Shown here piece by piece: positions 1 to 11,925 of a stretch of 64,000 nt of DNA. The notes below the pieces were generated by a model. The model was given only the letters and a program-made list of their open reading frames with translations, made no database searches and was not told the origin of the DNA. Location: contig VJWM01000273.1 of assembly GCA_010909165.1 (NCBI GenBank), positions 81,848 through 145,847 on the forward strand, in the 5' to 3' direction. This stretch comes from Anthoceros angustus. Taxonomy: Eukaryota > Streptophyta > Anthocerotopsida > Anthocerotales > Anthocerotaceae. The first letter of the stretch is position 1. The number at the start of each line of letters is the position of its first letter. The position numbers and the translations under genes are program-made.

Positions 1-3000
1 GACAACATAGGGGGTCACCACCACTCAGAGTCCGCTGACTACCGGTAGGCTGCCACCCCACGCCGGTAGTCTCGTGGGTGGAATCTCGTGTCCCGAGACA
101 CGGTGAGGTCCACATTCACCCTCAATGTCGCTTGTAGTCCCGGGATTCGCCTCCCAAGGGAATGGTTTGTGCCAAGAGACGCTATCTTCTATCACTACCG
201 ACCTTGCCTAGCTAAGTCGTGACTTACCCGCTACCACCCTCACACCCATCTACTCAACTACTACTACCTCCGCCTTGTCCAACTACCACGGATCTAACTC
301 CCGACTCTCCCCTTTCCTACCAGCGCTCACCACTCACCGTGTAGTGGAACGAACCACCGAGGTGGGTCCCACACCAAACCCTAGCGACGATCTGGGCCAT
401 GGATCTCGCACGGGTTGTCCCCACCCGTAGTCCGGGTGATATTCGCACCCCCCACACTATGCACCCGATTCCTAGGGACCAGGCCTCCTACCTCAATCCA
501 CACACATGCACACACACAAGGGCCACACCACCTTATTTCCTCCGAAACACGCTCCCATGCGCACTTCCAGACAAAGACCGCTCAATTCGGATTACACACC
601 ACCCACCATGACCTCTCCACTGCTCTCTTCCTTCCCACTCGATCTCACCGCATCGCTGCACAAGATTTAATCTCTCCTTCCCCAATCCGCCTCACTCCTT
701 CTCTCTCCTCGACCCGCCTCGTGCATCCACCACTCACACTTCACCCTCAATTGAACACAACTAGCGAGGAAAGAAGTGAAGGGAGAAGAACCTGTGGCCA
801 CAAGCGCACGAGCAAGCTCCACCCGCCCGCCAATCCCTTGGTTCCTCCTCCTTGTCGCCAAGAATTGCCCATCACCCTTCCTCCTCCTGAGCAAGCTCTC
901 GACCACCCTAGGAGCTGCCTCGCACCCCCGCCTCCGCTAATTGGACGCCAACCAACCAGTGGGATCTCAACCAAATTATCTCACGGGAGAGGCATAATTC
1001 GCCTCTTATACACCCGGGCGCCATGGATTTTTAGGTCCTAAGATGGCTATCGAAGGACGCGCCCACACCGGAGCGATCCTAGGTCCAGGCAAGATCCTAA
1101 CCAAATTATCTTAGGATGCTATCACCTCCGCCACGCTTATCTCTCGACTTGGCCGCCTGCCTCGCCCTCCATTGCCGCCGCCACGAGCCCTCCCGCCACC
1201 GATCCGGCTGTGTTTTCCCACAATACTTCCACCTCACCGCCACCGCTGGACGCCCTAATTTGAGGTGTACCGCCTGAGCTTCCGCCTTCCGCTTGCCGCC
1301 TATTGCCGAGGATTATTACCGGCCTCGCCCACCCAAGCCGGACCTCCTCCTCACTTAACTCCTCCAAAGTCGCCTCCGACAATAGGGGCCAACCCCCCGC
1401 GCAATGGTAGAAGTATGCACGGGTCCTCACTTGCGAGGTAGGCCCCGATCCTCCTATTTCCACACACATGGACAAGGAAGGTTAACGCTGCTCCCCATTC
1501 ACATATAGACCAGAACATAAGTTTCCTCATCCATGTGCCGAACATAGGACCCTGAGCAGAGGTGCTTACCCCTCCTCCCGTAGGCTACACCGTTGCTCGG
1601 TCCATGTCCTGCGGGTGCCGTCAGGCCCCTGCTCCGCCATGCCGCCAGTTGCGCCAATGTGGTGCCCACTCCGCTGTAGTGGACTCCACGACGCGCTGCT
1701 CAAAGAACCCCGGTAGGTGTTTTGCCACCTTTGCTGCCGCTTCTGTAGAGTTCCTTCCACTACCCCGCCGTGGTCCTGCCACCGCCTTCCCTTCCTTCCT
1801 TTCTCGCCCGCCACGTGCCTCATCCCGCCTCCTGCTTATACCGCCTCCGCGCTTATGGGCCTTTCCACCGAGGCCGCCCGCCTCCTGGCTCGCAACAACT
1901 CCCGCATCCCGGTTCGCCCTGTGGGCATCCTTAATTTGAGCCATGAGCGCCGGCTCGTCATGGCCTGCAACTTCTCCTCGGCCCCGCACAAATCTTCTGA
2001 ATCTTGGCCCTTATTTCCTCTAGGACCCGCTTGTCTTCCTCCAGCTTGCTTGCGCTTGGCCTCCTTCACAAACCCGGCCTTCACCACTTCCTCCCGCCGC
2101 CTTGCACACCGAGCTGTGTGAGAGCTAAAGCCGCTTGATCCAACAACCGCTTGGGCCCGACCATCGTGGCCGCCCCGCAATCCACTCAGGCGGCCACGCC
2201 ATCCCTCCGTCGAGAACTTTCCTCCCAAGCAAGGTGCACCTCACCACCGTGCATCCACCTCGCTGCTGGGAGTCCCTTGAAAATCTCTTCCCATGCCGAG
2301 GAGGGGTCCGCTCGAGGTCACCCCTAAACCCTCCGGGTTGATTCATCATCCGCATCCGTGTCAAGAAATTGTCCTCTGATCGCGCCTCCGCCACCTCAAC
2401 CGCTTGGCCTTCATTTTCAGGCGCCTGCTGACCCGGTGACGCCGCCTTCACCTTTTCCCGAGGCCCGCCTTCCACCCCGGCCTTCCTCTTTGCCGGTAGA
2501 AATTTCCTTCTCCTCGAATCGCCTGCCGCCACGACTCCCTATCCGATTTCCTCGATTTCCTCCTTGGGCTCCTCCGCCTTCCATTTCACCTCCCTAACCG
2601 CTTCCACATGTGGGAGGCCACAATTCCACCTCGCGCGCTAGCATGCACATAAAGATGGACCAAATGGTGAAATTAGAGAGGGTCGAGGGTAGGAGAAATC
2701 AGTTCAACCTCTTCACACAACTTGTCAAGAGAATTCGCCCCAATCGATTCCCCTTGACCACTTCATGGAAGGAAGCAGAAGTGGTCGACAAATAATCCCG
2801 CTTGTGCAGAAACATAGGAGCCATCCGCCGACCCATCAATCCTGTTACAATCCTCCACCACCGGTTCCTGACGCCTTTAACCAGGCGGCCAGGTTCTTTT
2901 CCGGACGCCCATCACCAAACCGCCCGCCTCCTCCTACCGCGCCATACACCTCCTAACCAATTCCAGTCCCAACTCGGGCTTCGCCTAATTCCCCCGCCTT

Positions 3001-3600
3001 GCTTGTCCTTCTGTGGCGCGACACTCGCACTCATCCCAAGTTCATGTAATTCCACCGCTCTTCCATGAAGCCAAGCTCCTCCTTCACCACCTCAAATAAC
3101 TTTCCAATGATCCATGTTTGGCCATGGAGCAAGCACAATCACGACCTTGGGCGCCATCCCTCCACAAGAGTCTCCTGTCGCGCCTCAACCGATCGCCTGA
3201 CCACCCGGGCGGGCCTGTGGTTCCTACCTCCTCACCAACCCAGCGCCTTCCTCCTCTAGCGACTGCGATGTCGGATGGGGGTTCGAGCTCCTTCCCTCGT
3301 GCGCCCGCGCCTCCCCGCAGATCGCGGTTCCCGATGAACTCCTCGACTGCCGCCTCGCCCTCACAGGCCCGCCGCTGCCTCCCGCCCCACCGGCGCTCCG
3401 TTGTCCGAACGGATTACATTCCTAGGGTTAAGTTCCTGTTCCCTACCCCTGCTCGACCGCGACCGCCGCTCCACACCCCAATCCACAACCCCACACTCAT
3501 TCGCATTTAACGTTGACTCCAAGCCTATAGACCTATCACTCCTAATTATACCAACCCCTACCTCACATATATAGACCTTTAGTGGACATCCCAAGTCCAT
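1..3600 (-). mobile_element. Degenerate gag-like retroelement tract (minus-strand sense)
   Basis: The plus strand is strongly C-rich, so the minus strand reads as Arg/Glu/Gly/Ala-rich, coiled-coil-like peptides broken by many stops (for example 1621-1989 and 1836-2228 minus). The same kind of peptide occurs in the better preserved gag-like copies later in the window. CTACC/GGTAG palindromes shared with those copies lie at 37-71 and near 421-440. No reverse transcriptase, integrase or other recognised domain is visible. I read it as an old non-autonomous element in minus orientation. Its ends are not defined and the left end runs off the window. Alternatively it is simply low-complexity DNA. 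Confidence 0.35.
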
Positions 3601-3682
3601 GGGCCAAGGAACATCGAGTTCTAATTCTTATTATCTAACCTAAGAAATAAAACAAGAAAAACCATAGGCCAAGGACGCTTTC

Positions 3683-3690
3683 TATAAATA
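3683..3690 (+). promoter_or_regulatory. TATA-box-like motif (TATAAATA)
   Basis: A TATAAATA motif lies in a short AT-rich stretch between two GC-rich repeat blocks. It is followed about 30-40 bp downstream by an A/C-rich run that could be a transcript start. Its place upstream of the plus-sense gag-like tract suggests the promoter of an LTR or leader. The sequence alone cannot show that it is used. Confidence 0.3.
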
Positions 3691-3907
3691 CCCTTGCCTA
3701 CCGTCAACCCCGACTTATTTTCACACCACACACCAAAAACAAAAAAACACTTCAAGGCACATCCCAACAGGGGGTTTCCGAGTCCGTGACGTTACATCTA
3801 CTCGGAACTGGGTAGGCGTGCTCGCGCAGGGGCCTGATGGGGAGTCGGGCCCTAACGGCCCGGCTGCGGATGAAGGAGCCGGGGGGTTCGGTGGCATACC
3901 CCCTGGA

Positions 3908-4300
3908 GAAGGAGGCGAGGTGGTGGGAGAAGCAGCCCCAGCGGAGGAGGAGATCGAGGGCGGGGTCCGACCCGCCGAGGAAGGGGGAGGGGTGAGAAGT
4001 TCCCTCACCCCACGAATAAGGGAAGAGCCCGGGCCAGGATAGGAGACCAACGCAAAAAGGGACCGGAGGAGTTAGTGGCGACATCAGCCAGCAAACGGGG
4101 AATGAAGACTCTTTGAAGATGCTCCATGATAGGTATGGACAAACCAAACAGGAGGAAAGGAGCAAAGAGGATTCCAACCCAGGGGACGTCACCGATGAGG
4201 AGGAAGGAAGGAAGAGAGATGGGGACCAGACTACCATAGTAGGTAGTCAGCCTACCCCGGTAGTCTGCCAGACTACCGCGGTAGGGTGCTTATAGAAGGA
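3908..4300 (+). repeat. Direct repeat, left copy (retroelement terminal block)
   Basis: This block is repeated imperfectly at 7,515-7,850. Shared landmarks in the same order are gtgagaagttccctcaccc, aagggaagag, gatgctccatgataggtatg and acaaaccaaacagga (acaaatcaaacagga in the right copy), then a CTACCATAGTAG-type palindrome. The two copies flank about 3.2 kb of gag-like sequence. They may be old terminal repeats or a segmental duplication inside one element. Confidence 0.5.
4231..4285. repeat. CTACC..GGTAG palindrome cluster
   Basis: Three near-perfect inverted motifs of the CTACCnnGGTAG type follow one another within about 55 bp. Related motifs recur at 7,366-7,450, at 7,793-7,804 (ctaccatggtag) and in the other gag-like copies of this window. 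Confidence 0.7.
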
Positions 4301-5269
4301 GCGCGGCCGGGCGGCGGAGGTTGGAAAATGGACGCCTCCCCTGCTTTTGACAGAGGAATCACGCCGCCTCAACCATGTAAGGGGCAACATGGTAGCCGCC
4401 AAAGCTAGGAAGAGAGCACTTGGGAGGGCTTTGCAAAAAGACAAGAGAGCCAATCAGAACGCAAAGTTTGGGCAACTAAATTCAAAAGAGCTATTTTAAC
4501 AAACAAGTTGAGGCTAAAAATGATTAAGAGAGCATGTCGAAATTCTTCAAAACCTAAGTCAAGTTGTAGGATATTGTTAGAATAGAAGATATCGCCAGAC
4601 AGAATCGGGCCAAACGACCTAGCGGGCGAGGCGGGCCCAAAAGGGCGGATAGGAGCCGGGCAGATCACCAGAGGGTCGCCATCTACACAAAGAAAAGGGA
4701 GCGTATCATCTGAGTCGCGGATCGTGCCAGAAAGCAAATGAACATAGGAAGTCCCACTATCTGCTCATCAATAAAAAATTCAGGTTCATTAGGCAGCCAG
4801 AATGAGATCTCATCCGGCTCGCCCAGACCTGTATCCTGAAGGACTGTCATGTGTCGAGGAGCCTAGCGTGAGATTGAAGGATCAAGCGCAAGGAGGAGCA
4901 ATGAACGGAGAAAAGAGGAAATGCTCACCCGCCTCACACCCCGGAGGAGAAATCTAGGGGAAATTAGCAGCTAAAGGCTCAAGCCAGGCTAACGGTACTT
5001 GTGCCTCAGGGTATTATTGCTAGTGACAAGGAAGGGAGTGTTTGGGAGTAAAGCTTTGGAGCCCACGCTGAATTGAGAGAGTAATTCTCGTTAGAAGCGT
5101 TAAGGAGAAAGGTGCCATGCCACGCTACTGGAAGAGCAAGGGAAGGAGCTGCACAAAGGTTCCTCCTCGAGAGGAGGAAAGGGCCGGCAAAGAAAGCCAC
5201 CGCCGGGGAGGCGAGCTAATGCCCCAATTCACTTGTTTGCAGCCAACCCCGATTTGGTTGATTTTCAAT

Positions 5270-7060
5270 GGGCGAGGAGGATAACATCCAATTGATGGGT
5301 GTATGGCCAATGGGCCTACACTAATTTGGAGTTGATTGAGGAGTGCTTCATCAATCTCCATCAATCGAGGCAGCCCTTGCCGGAAGGAATGCTCGAACGG
5401 ATCCTCGCCGGACCGTAAGGAGCATTCGGCTGTATGGGAGACCGAGGAGGAGAGCTGGAATTGCTCTCTCGAAAGGTCGAATGGAGGAAAGAGGACCCTC
5501 CGAATTCCGCAAGAGCTCCTCGACATGATGGACGGAGGAGTGAAGGCCCATGCCAAGAATGGCTGGAAAACAGAGAGCATCAAGGAGTCAAGTGGAGGCT
5601 CTTTTAAGATTGGGGTTGGTAAATTACCAAAGGACTTTATTTCAAAGACCAACTTCCTCCGCTTTTGTGGAAGATTTCCATGGGAGCCAAGCCGGATTGG
5701 GGAACCATCATGTATGAGGCATACATCCACCACCGAGAAGCTCCTCAAGCCAAATGTGGATGAGGAAGGCCAGCTCTACCTTAGCACCTATTTGGTGCAT
5801 TTGTGGAAACGGAGGGACTTCTCACAAGCAAGGAGTTGAAGATGCTTGGCATCCTTGAGATAATCCATCTCCACCAAGCTTGGAAAGGCCTTGCCTTTGC
5901 ATTGAGGAAGACTGGGAGGTCGACCCACAAGCATGCTAGGAGAAGGATGAGGCAACAAGGTTGCCGGAGTGGGAATCTTTTCCCCACAGAGCAAGAAGAG
6001 GAGAGGTGAACCGCCGAGGAAGGCCGAATGGTAGTCTATGAGAGGAGGACTACACAGAGGGGTGATGCCCCAAGGGTGGGGGAGTCCCACCATCTCGCTT
6101 TGTGCCTAGCAGAGGCACCCCAGCCTCACCCCAGGGAGGCGCCCCACCCAAGGGGGGGATCACCGTGGTAGGCGCCACCACCAGGTAGGTAGGCGCATCA
6201 CAGGGGAGCACCCACCGCAGAGGCAGCACCCCACGCCGAGTGGCCTACGAGGGGGGAAGGAGAAGCACGGCGGCGGCGCGCCCAGGCCACCACCACCCGC
6301 GCTTGGAGGAAGGGCGGATGGAGCGACTGAGGGGACTCACGCCTGGATGGCCCGGAGCAAGGGAGCTGGAGATTTCCAAAGAAGGGGCCAACAGGTGGAC
6401 CTTAGAGACTTGGCCGAGTGCTTGTGAAGCACTCACCATGTGGATTTGAAGGGGCTAGAGCTAGCCTCCTTGTGGGCATGTGAGGAGAGTAAGCCCAAGA
6501 CATGGCCGAGGAAGGCAGACCAAATGGCAATTGGAGGCCATGGAGTCCGAGAAGGCAAAGTTGGAGAAGGTCAGAGAAGCTCCGGACCTGTGGATCAGAG
6601 CGCGAGAAGGTCCTAGAGGGAAGGTTGTCACAAGAGAGAGAGCCATTCGCAACAACCCAAAGGGACTCATGGAGATGTATATGAGGAGCATTTTGCCCAA
6701 TTAGAGCAAGAAGAAGGGCAAAACGAGGCTCTAGGAAGGGAGAAGGTGGCGTCCAACAAATGGACGCAAGAGTGTGATGGCTACCCAAGCCATCAAGATC
6801 CGGGACATGGAAAGAATTGCGATAAGTGGAGGAGAAGCGCAGGGAGGCTCAAGACCAAACGCAAGAGTTGGAGCGAAAGGGTGAAGAGGAGAGGGAAGAC
6901 TTGCTGCAATGGCCGAGGAACAAAGGAGGTTCCAAGAGGAGGAGCACCACAAGAAGGTGGTGCAGGATGGTAGTAAGGAAGCGAAGGTTTGGGCGATTAT
7001 GCCCTTCAGCAAATTGGCCAACCAAAGGGGAAGGGAGGAGAATGTGACCTCCATGTCAAG
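5270..7060 (+). pseudogene. Gag-like element protein, copy E (degenerate)
   Basis: Plus-strand reading frames, with frameshifts, give LELIEECF, then a conserved block around PPLLWKIS..KPDWGTIMYEAYIH, then GLLTSKEL. Nearly the same order of motifs occurs in copy C (51,900-52,450) and in copies A and B. A long Glu/Lys/Arg-rich, probably coiled-coil region follows (6,240-7,060). The longest uninterrupted stretch is 5,336-5,839. No zinc knuckle, protease, integrase or reverse transcriptase is seen, so the element would depend on others for movement. I do not recognise the protein family; gag-like is inferred from its position between terminal repeats and LTRs and from its coiled-coil character. 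Confidence 0.5.
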
Positions 7061-7514
7061 GTGGGGAATTGACCACCAAGGGACGCCTACAAGGTAGGTG
7101 AGGATGGAGAGGCCGGAGATTGATGATCTCCAAATGCGTCATAGCTTGGGGCTCACCTCCACAATAGATTTTGAAGGCCAACAATGAAGTCTACGGTTGG
7201 CCAAGAGGAGGACAATAGGGTCCTCATGATGATGAAGGAGCGCAGTGCAGAGGCCTGATTTTGATGAGGCTAAACATGGACTCCGAGGAACTGGGAGAAG
7301 GTGGAGAAGAGAGCGCGGTGAGTGGAAGATGGCGTGAGAGCAAGGAGGGGGACAGCCTCCGGGGGGTCACCTACCACCAGAGACACCACCACCAGTAGTC
7401 CGCCAGATGCGGTAGACAACCACCCACGTAGTCCGCCACTACCGGGTAAGCAACCGCGCGGGCTTGGGGGAGCGGCCGCCGAGGCTCGAGGGGAAGGAGC
7501 CCAGTGACACACCC

Positions 7515-7850
7515 CGGAATAGAAGAGGAGGTGGGGAGACAACCCCACCGAGGACCAAGGACGGGTCCACCCGAGGAAGGGGAGGAGGGTGAGAAGTTCC
7601 CTCACCCGATAAGGGAAGAGCTGTGAGAAGAGATGCAAAAAGGGCCCAAGAAGTTAGACATCACCAAAATTGGGGAAAAGACTTTGAGAAATGCTCCATG
7701 ATAGGTATGGACAAATCAAACAGGAAAGGAGCAAGGAGATCTCCACCCAAGAGACATCCGATGGAGAAGAAGAGAAGAAGGAGAAGGACTGACTACCATG
7801 GTAGTCACCACCCCGTAGTCCCGTGACCACCGCGAGTGAGCAAGGAAAGG
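7515..7850 (+). repeat. Direct repeat, right copy (retroelement terminal block)
   Basis: This is the second copy of the block at 3,908-4,300, with the same landmarks and a perfect CTACCATGGTAG palindrome at 7,793-7,804. It lies directly upstream of the tandem LTR units that begin near 8,034. Confidence 0.5.
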
Positions 7851-8033
7851 GGCGCCTGAGGCGCGGAGGGGCGCGATTGCTGGAGGACAGAGAATGTGGC
7901 GCGCCCGCGGAGATGGAGGAAGGGGCAGATTGTACTTGCCCCACACATTGGGAAGATGACAAGGACTGGGAAGGCAAGAGCAAAAGGAGGGCGAGGGAGC
8001 CAATCCACAACGCTGGCCACCACCCAAAGAGAT

Positions 8034-9111
8034 GAAGACTAGAATGGTCAAAGACCATAAATGATGAGAGGAATAATAGAAAGGATAGGTGATGTAGGTC
8101 GACATCCTTTAAGGATGATTAGGTGAAGTTGCTAGAATAGAATTTACCAAGGATCGATAATACTTAGATGCCAGCCTTAAATGTCAAGTAGGAAATAATA
8201 GAATATTGGAAAAGGTGACCGCAGAGGGTCACCTAAGGGAGGTTGTATGTGGAAGGCCTCCTATAAGAGGAGGAGGATTTCACAAAGTAAAGTATCATGT
8301 CTTGCGCCCATACTCCCGAGTCCTTTGCCTTGTAAAGGAATTTCGTGAGCCAACGCATTCGTAGAGAGGAAGTCATGGTCGGAGTGCTTGGTGGAGGACT
8401 TGCTCGCAAGTGCCTAAACGAGTTGCTCCTTGTGAATGGTTGTGAAATTGCTTTGCTTTGGGTGTGTGGCAATGCCTGTGAACTCTGAGAGGTAGATCCA
8501 GGAAAGACTGGAGGTTCTCACGAGTGTCAAACTCATAGCAACCGCCCAAGGAAGAACTTGGGTGGAGGCCGACCCTGTGCCAGCTGTAAGGGCGAGTCAA
8601 GAAGCCCGAATCGAGGTTAGAATAGGAGGAAGAGGATGAGATGAGTAGAGGATTAGAGGTGTAGGTGTTAGTGGAAGGCCACGCAGAGCCTAAGGGACGA
8701 ATCCCAACTGCAAGTAAAAGAGCGCCCCCGAGTGGAGAAGAGTGGTCTTAGAAGTAGGGACGAAATTGCGTGTGGATGTGGGGTCCCGGGCGCCCGTGAT
8801 AGGCTCCTCCCGCTAAGGCGTGACCTGCAATTGTGTGTCGCTGTAGGTCGAGGATTGGTGATTTTTCGAAAGGCAAGTGGTGCACTGAAGAGGGAGAGTA
8901 GAGGGCGCCTTGCTTGTTTAGAAGGCTGAGAAGTTGTGTCACCGCAGTAGCGATCGGCATCACAGACCCTCGAACTTTCACACAGTCTCATGGGACGAAA
9001 CCCAACGCACGGCGGCAAAGGACAAGTGTGGCCGCTTAGAGTGGGAGGATCCTGGGAGCCCCGGGTTTTCCTACCACACAATCCATGGGGAGACGCCCCT
9101 ACCCTCAAAGC
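8034..9111 (+). repeat. LTR-C family unit 1 (tandem with unit 2)
   Basis: About 1.08 kb, repeated immediately downstream at 9,112-10,150. Related copies lie at 54,500-55,595 (plus) and 14,650-15,660 (minus). The unit begins near tggtcaaagaccataaatga, has a TATA-like cctataagagg near 8,260, and ends near the ccccgggttttcct motif. The copy at 54,500-55,595 is followed by a primer binding site, which supports reading these units as LTRs. No open reading frame of interest is inside. Confidence 0.65.
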
Positions 9112-10150
9112 AGGATTAGGACTAGGTATGGTCAAAGGCCATAAATGAACTAGGAGAGAGGAAGGATAGGTGAGATAGGATGACATCCTTTAAGGATGAT
9201 CTTAGGTGAGTTGCTAGAATAGAATTCACCCAATCGTTGCACTTAGATGCCTTAAATGTCAGAGGGAAATAATAGAATATTGGAAAAGGTGACCGCGGAG
9301 GGTCACCAAGGGAGGTGTATGAAGGCCCTCAAGAGGAGGAGGATTTTGCCACAAAAAGTATCGCCCGCGCCCATACCGCAAGTCCTTTGCCCTGTAAAGG
9401 AATTTTGTGCCAGCTGTGAGCCAACGTCATTCGGTAGAGAGGAAGTCGCGTGGCGGAGTTTGGTGGAGGGCTTGCTCCCGCAAGTGCCTAAACGAGTTGC
9501 TCCTTGTGAATGGTTGCCGTGAAATTGCTTTGCTTTGGGTGTGTGGCAATGCCTGTGAACTCTCGGCTTGAGGGTAGACTACAGGGAAAGACTCGGAGGT
9601 TCTCACGGTGTCAAACCCATAGCAACCGCCCAAGGAAGAACTTGGTGTAGGCCGACCGGCAAGCAGCTTGCAGCCGAGGCCAAGTGTCGAACTGAGGTTA
9701 ATAGGAGGAAGAGGAGGAGATGAAAAGAGGATTAGAGTGTAGGTGCTAGTGGAAGGCCACAGGCAGAGCCTAAGGGACGAATCCCAAATCTGCAAGTAAA
9801 AGGGCGCTCCCTGAGTGGAGAAGATTGGTCTTTGAAGTAGGGACGAAATTGCGGTGTGGATCAGGGGGTCCCTGGACGCCCGTGATAGGCTCCTCGCTGC
9901 TAAGGCAAGACCTGCAATTGTGTGTCATTGTAGGTCGAGGATTGATTTTTCTAGCAAGGCAAGTGTGTGTAAGAGGAGAGAGGGCGCCTGCTTGTTTAGA
10001 AGGTCGAAGTTGTGTCACGCAGTAGCGATTGTTTCCACAAGACTCAGCTTTTACACAAGTCTCATGGGACTAAAACCCAACGCGTAAGCGATAGTGGGAT
10101 AAGTGTGGCCGCTTAGAGGGGCTCTAAGCCCCGGGTTTTCCTCCCAGACA
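9112..10150 (+). repeat. LTR-C family unit 2 (tandem with unit 1)
   Basis: This is a diverged direct copy of the preceding unit, starting at tggtcaaaggccataaatga and ending at ccccgggttttcctccc. The TATA-like motif of unit 1 is degraded here. The head-to-tail arrangement without internal sequence is what unequal recombination between LTRs leaves behind. Confidence 0.6.
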
Positions 10151-11045
10151 TACTTCATTGGAAATGCACATACATATATAGACAAATACAACAAGAGGAA
10201 AGACACGCAAAACTTCAAACCTTGACAGAAGAGAAGAACTGAATTTTCCGTACCACAAACACCATGAACAAAACATACACAAATCCGTCCTCAAAGGCCT
10301 TCAACAACCTTTGAGCGGCAAAAACACGCACCAATACCAACAGAAGACCGGCAAAACCGCCATGCAAATGCCACAACAGTACAGACAATAGGACACAAAC
10401 TAGAAAACAAGGACACTTACAACGAGCAGCAGCGAAACGAGAACGGCCAAACCGCCACACAAAACAACACCAGAAAAGACACCGGCCTTTAATCTCAGAA
10501 ACTTGACCTTCGAAGGCGAACAACCTTAACGTTCAGAAACGAACAACGTTCAGAAACGAAATACAAATGGAACTGAGAAACCGAGATAGAAGCCGAAACA
10601 AGCAAAGCGATGTGAAGTACAACAGTACGCAGGACAACATCAACAATCAAGGAGGCTGAAAACAATCGCACAAAACAAGAAAACCAGAATGACAAAAAGA
10701 CGACACCAAACAAAGGTGTAAACATATAAGGAGGATCTTCGCTTTAACCTCTAGAAACTTAGCCATCGAAACCAACCAACCTTCCGGGAAGAGGCGATGG
10801 CCCACGGATGAAAAAACGAATCACCATCATAACAGAACAACAACTACTAAACTAGACCGGCCTTGGACATACCTATCCTCGCAATAAGGACGCAAACCAA
10901 GATGACCTTGGCCTTCGGACGTGCAACATACCAAAGAAAACGGAGTAAACAGAAGACCTGGACGCTCAAAACTAAGACAAAGAACAAACCAAAAGATGCA
11001 AGAACCTTGGCCCTCGGAGCAAAGTGGAAAAGACCTTGAAATGTG
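10151..11045. other. A-rich unassigned sequence
   Basis: About 0.9 kb with A- and AAC-rich composition on the plus strand. Short local echoes are present (gttcagaaacgaacaacgtt near 10,530-10,560; ctttaatctcagaaacttgacc near 10,488 against ctttaacctctagaaacttagcc near 10,740). The minus strand has modest hydrophobic open frames (10,215-10,523), but they look compositional. I see no gene. Confidence 0.5.
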
Positions 11046-11049
11046 GAGA

Positions 11050-11335
11050 AAGCGCTTAAATAGCCTATCAAACCCTAGGGTTTCTCCTTCACATGCCGCT
11101 TCTCTCTCTAGGCCTCATTTGAATTTTCCGAACCTAGATTTCCGAGGGTGACAAACCTAACTAAGTTAAGGATTGGTCGTACCGCCACCCTACCTTCCCA
11201 AACCTAGCCCGACTTTGCCAAACCTAAACTTAAACTACTAAACCAAAACCGGGCGTGACGAACCTCCCGACAATCGAAGTGCCACGCACACTTCCCCGGA
11301 AACATTGAGAACCCTAACATTCGCTTATATAAACC
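11050..11335 (+). promoter_or_regulatory. Promoter-like region with telo-box and TATATAAA
   Basis: A palindromic AAACCCTAGGGTTT (11,070-11,083) contains the plant telo-box AAACCCTA on both strands. It follows a TTAAATAG motif and precedes a CT-rich stretch typical of plant transcription start regions. A second candidate, TATATAAA, lies at 11,326-11,333. Telo-boxes are known from promoters of growth-related plant genes. No clear coding region follows, so this may be a decayed promoter or part of a repeat. Confidence 0.35.
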
Positions 11336-11487
11336 CGCGGAGAGTTGTGGTCTGTGCGCGCCCCGCCACCGTTGTCCCTCGCTGGCCAAGCATTTGCCTC
11401 CGTCTGGAAGCGGGAGCGCGGCGGTGATGGAGCGAGCGTCTCTTCTTGTCATAGGCCCAGAACTTGTTTTCACGAGAGTCCGCAGCA

Positions 11488-11925
11488 AGGTGGTGGATGG
11501 TTGTCCAAAAGCTCTCGCTCACGTTATGCTCCAACGACCTAGAACGCTTGAGGTCTCGCAAAACAACTTGGAGCCCACCAAGAAAAGTCAATCTGCGACG
11601 CGAGGTAAAAGCAGAGCTTCCCTTGTTCTTTTCGCAAAGGTGTGCATTGATCGCCTTTCTTGCGCCAATATGGTTAGCGCATACATTTAAGTGTTTTCTC
11701 ATTTTGTTGCTCAGCAACTTGATTGCACCCGGTGGCAATGTGGTGGATTTTACTGCCTCAAAGTTCTCGCTCGTTACGCTCCAACGATCGAGAACCACGT
11801 GTCTCGCTAGAGCCTACCAGAAAGCCGGTTTGCAAGCGCTAAGGTAACACGAGTTTCTCTTGCTTTCGCCAAGACACTCGACAAGAAGCGCCCTTTCTCA
11901 TCGCCATATGGTCATGTCACATATG
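11488..11925. repeat. Imperfect direct duplication of about 0.2 kb
   Basis: Two diverged units, about 11,488-11,700 and 11,738-11,925, share in order: ggtggtggat, ctcgctc..ttacgctccaacga, gagaac..ctcgca, gagcctacca and cgccaatatggtta-like blocks. The duplication is old. Neither unit holds a recognised domain. Confidence 0.5.

Noticed and set aside
415-1041. 208-codon His/Pro-rich plus frame
   Set aside because: Low-complexity product of a C-rich strand; no start context or domain.
11070-11083. Telomere repeat
   Set aside because: Only one palindromic AAACCCTAGGGTTT is present, not an array.
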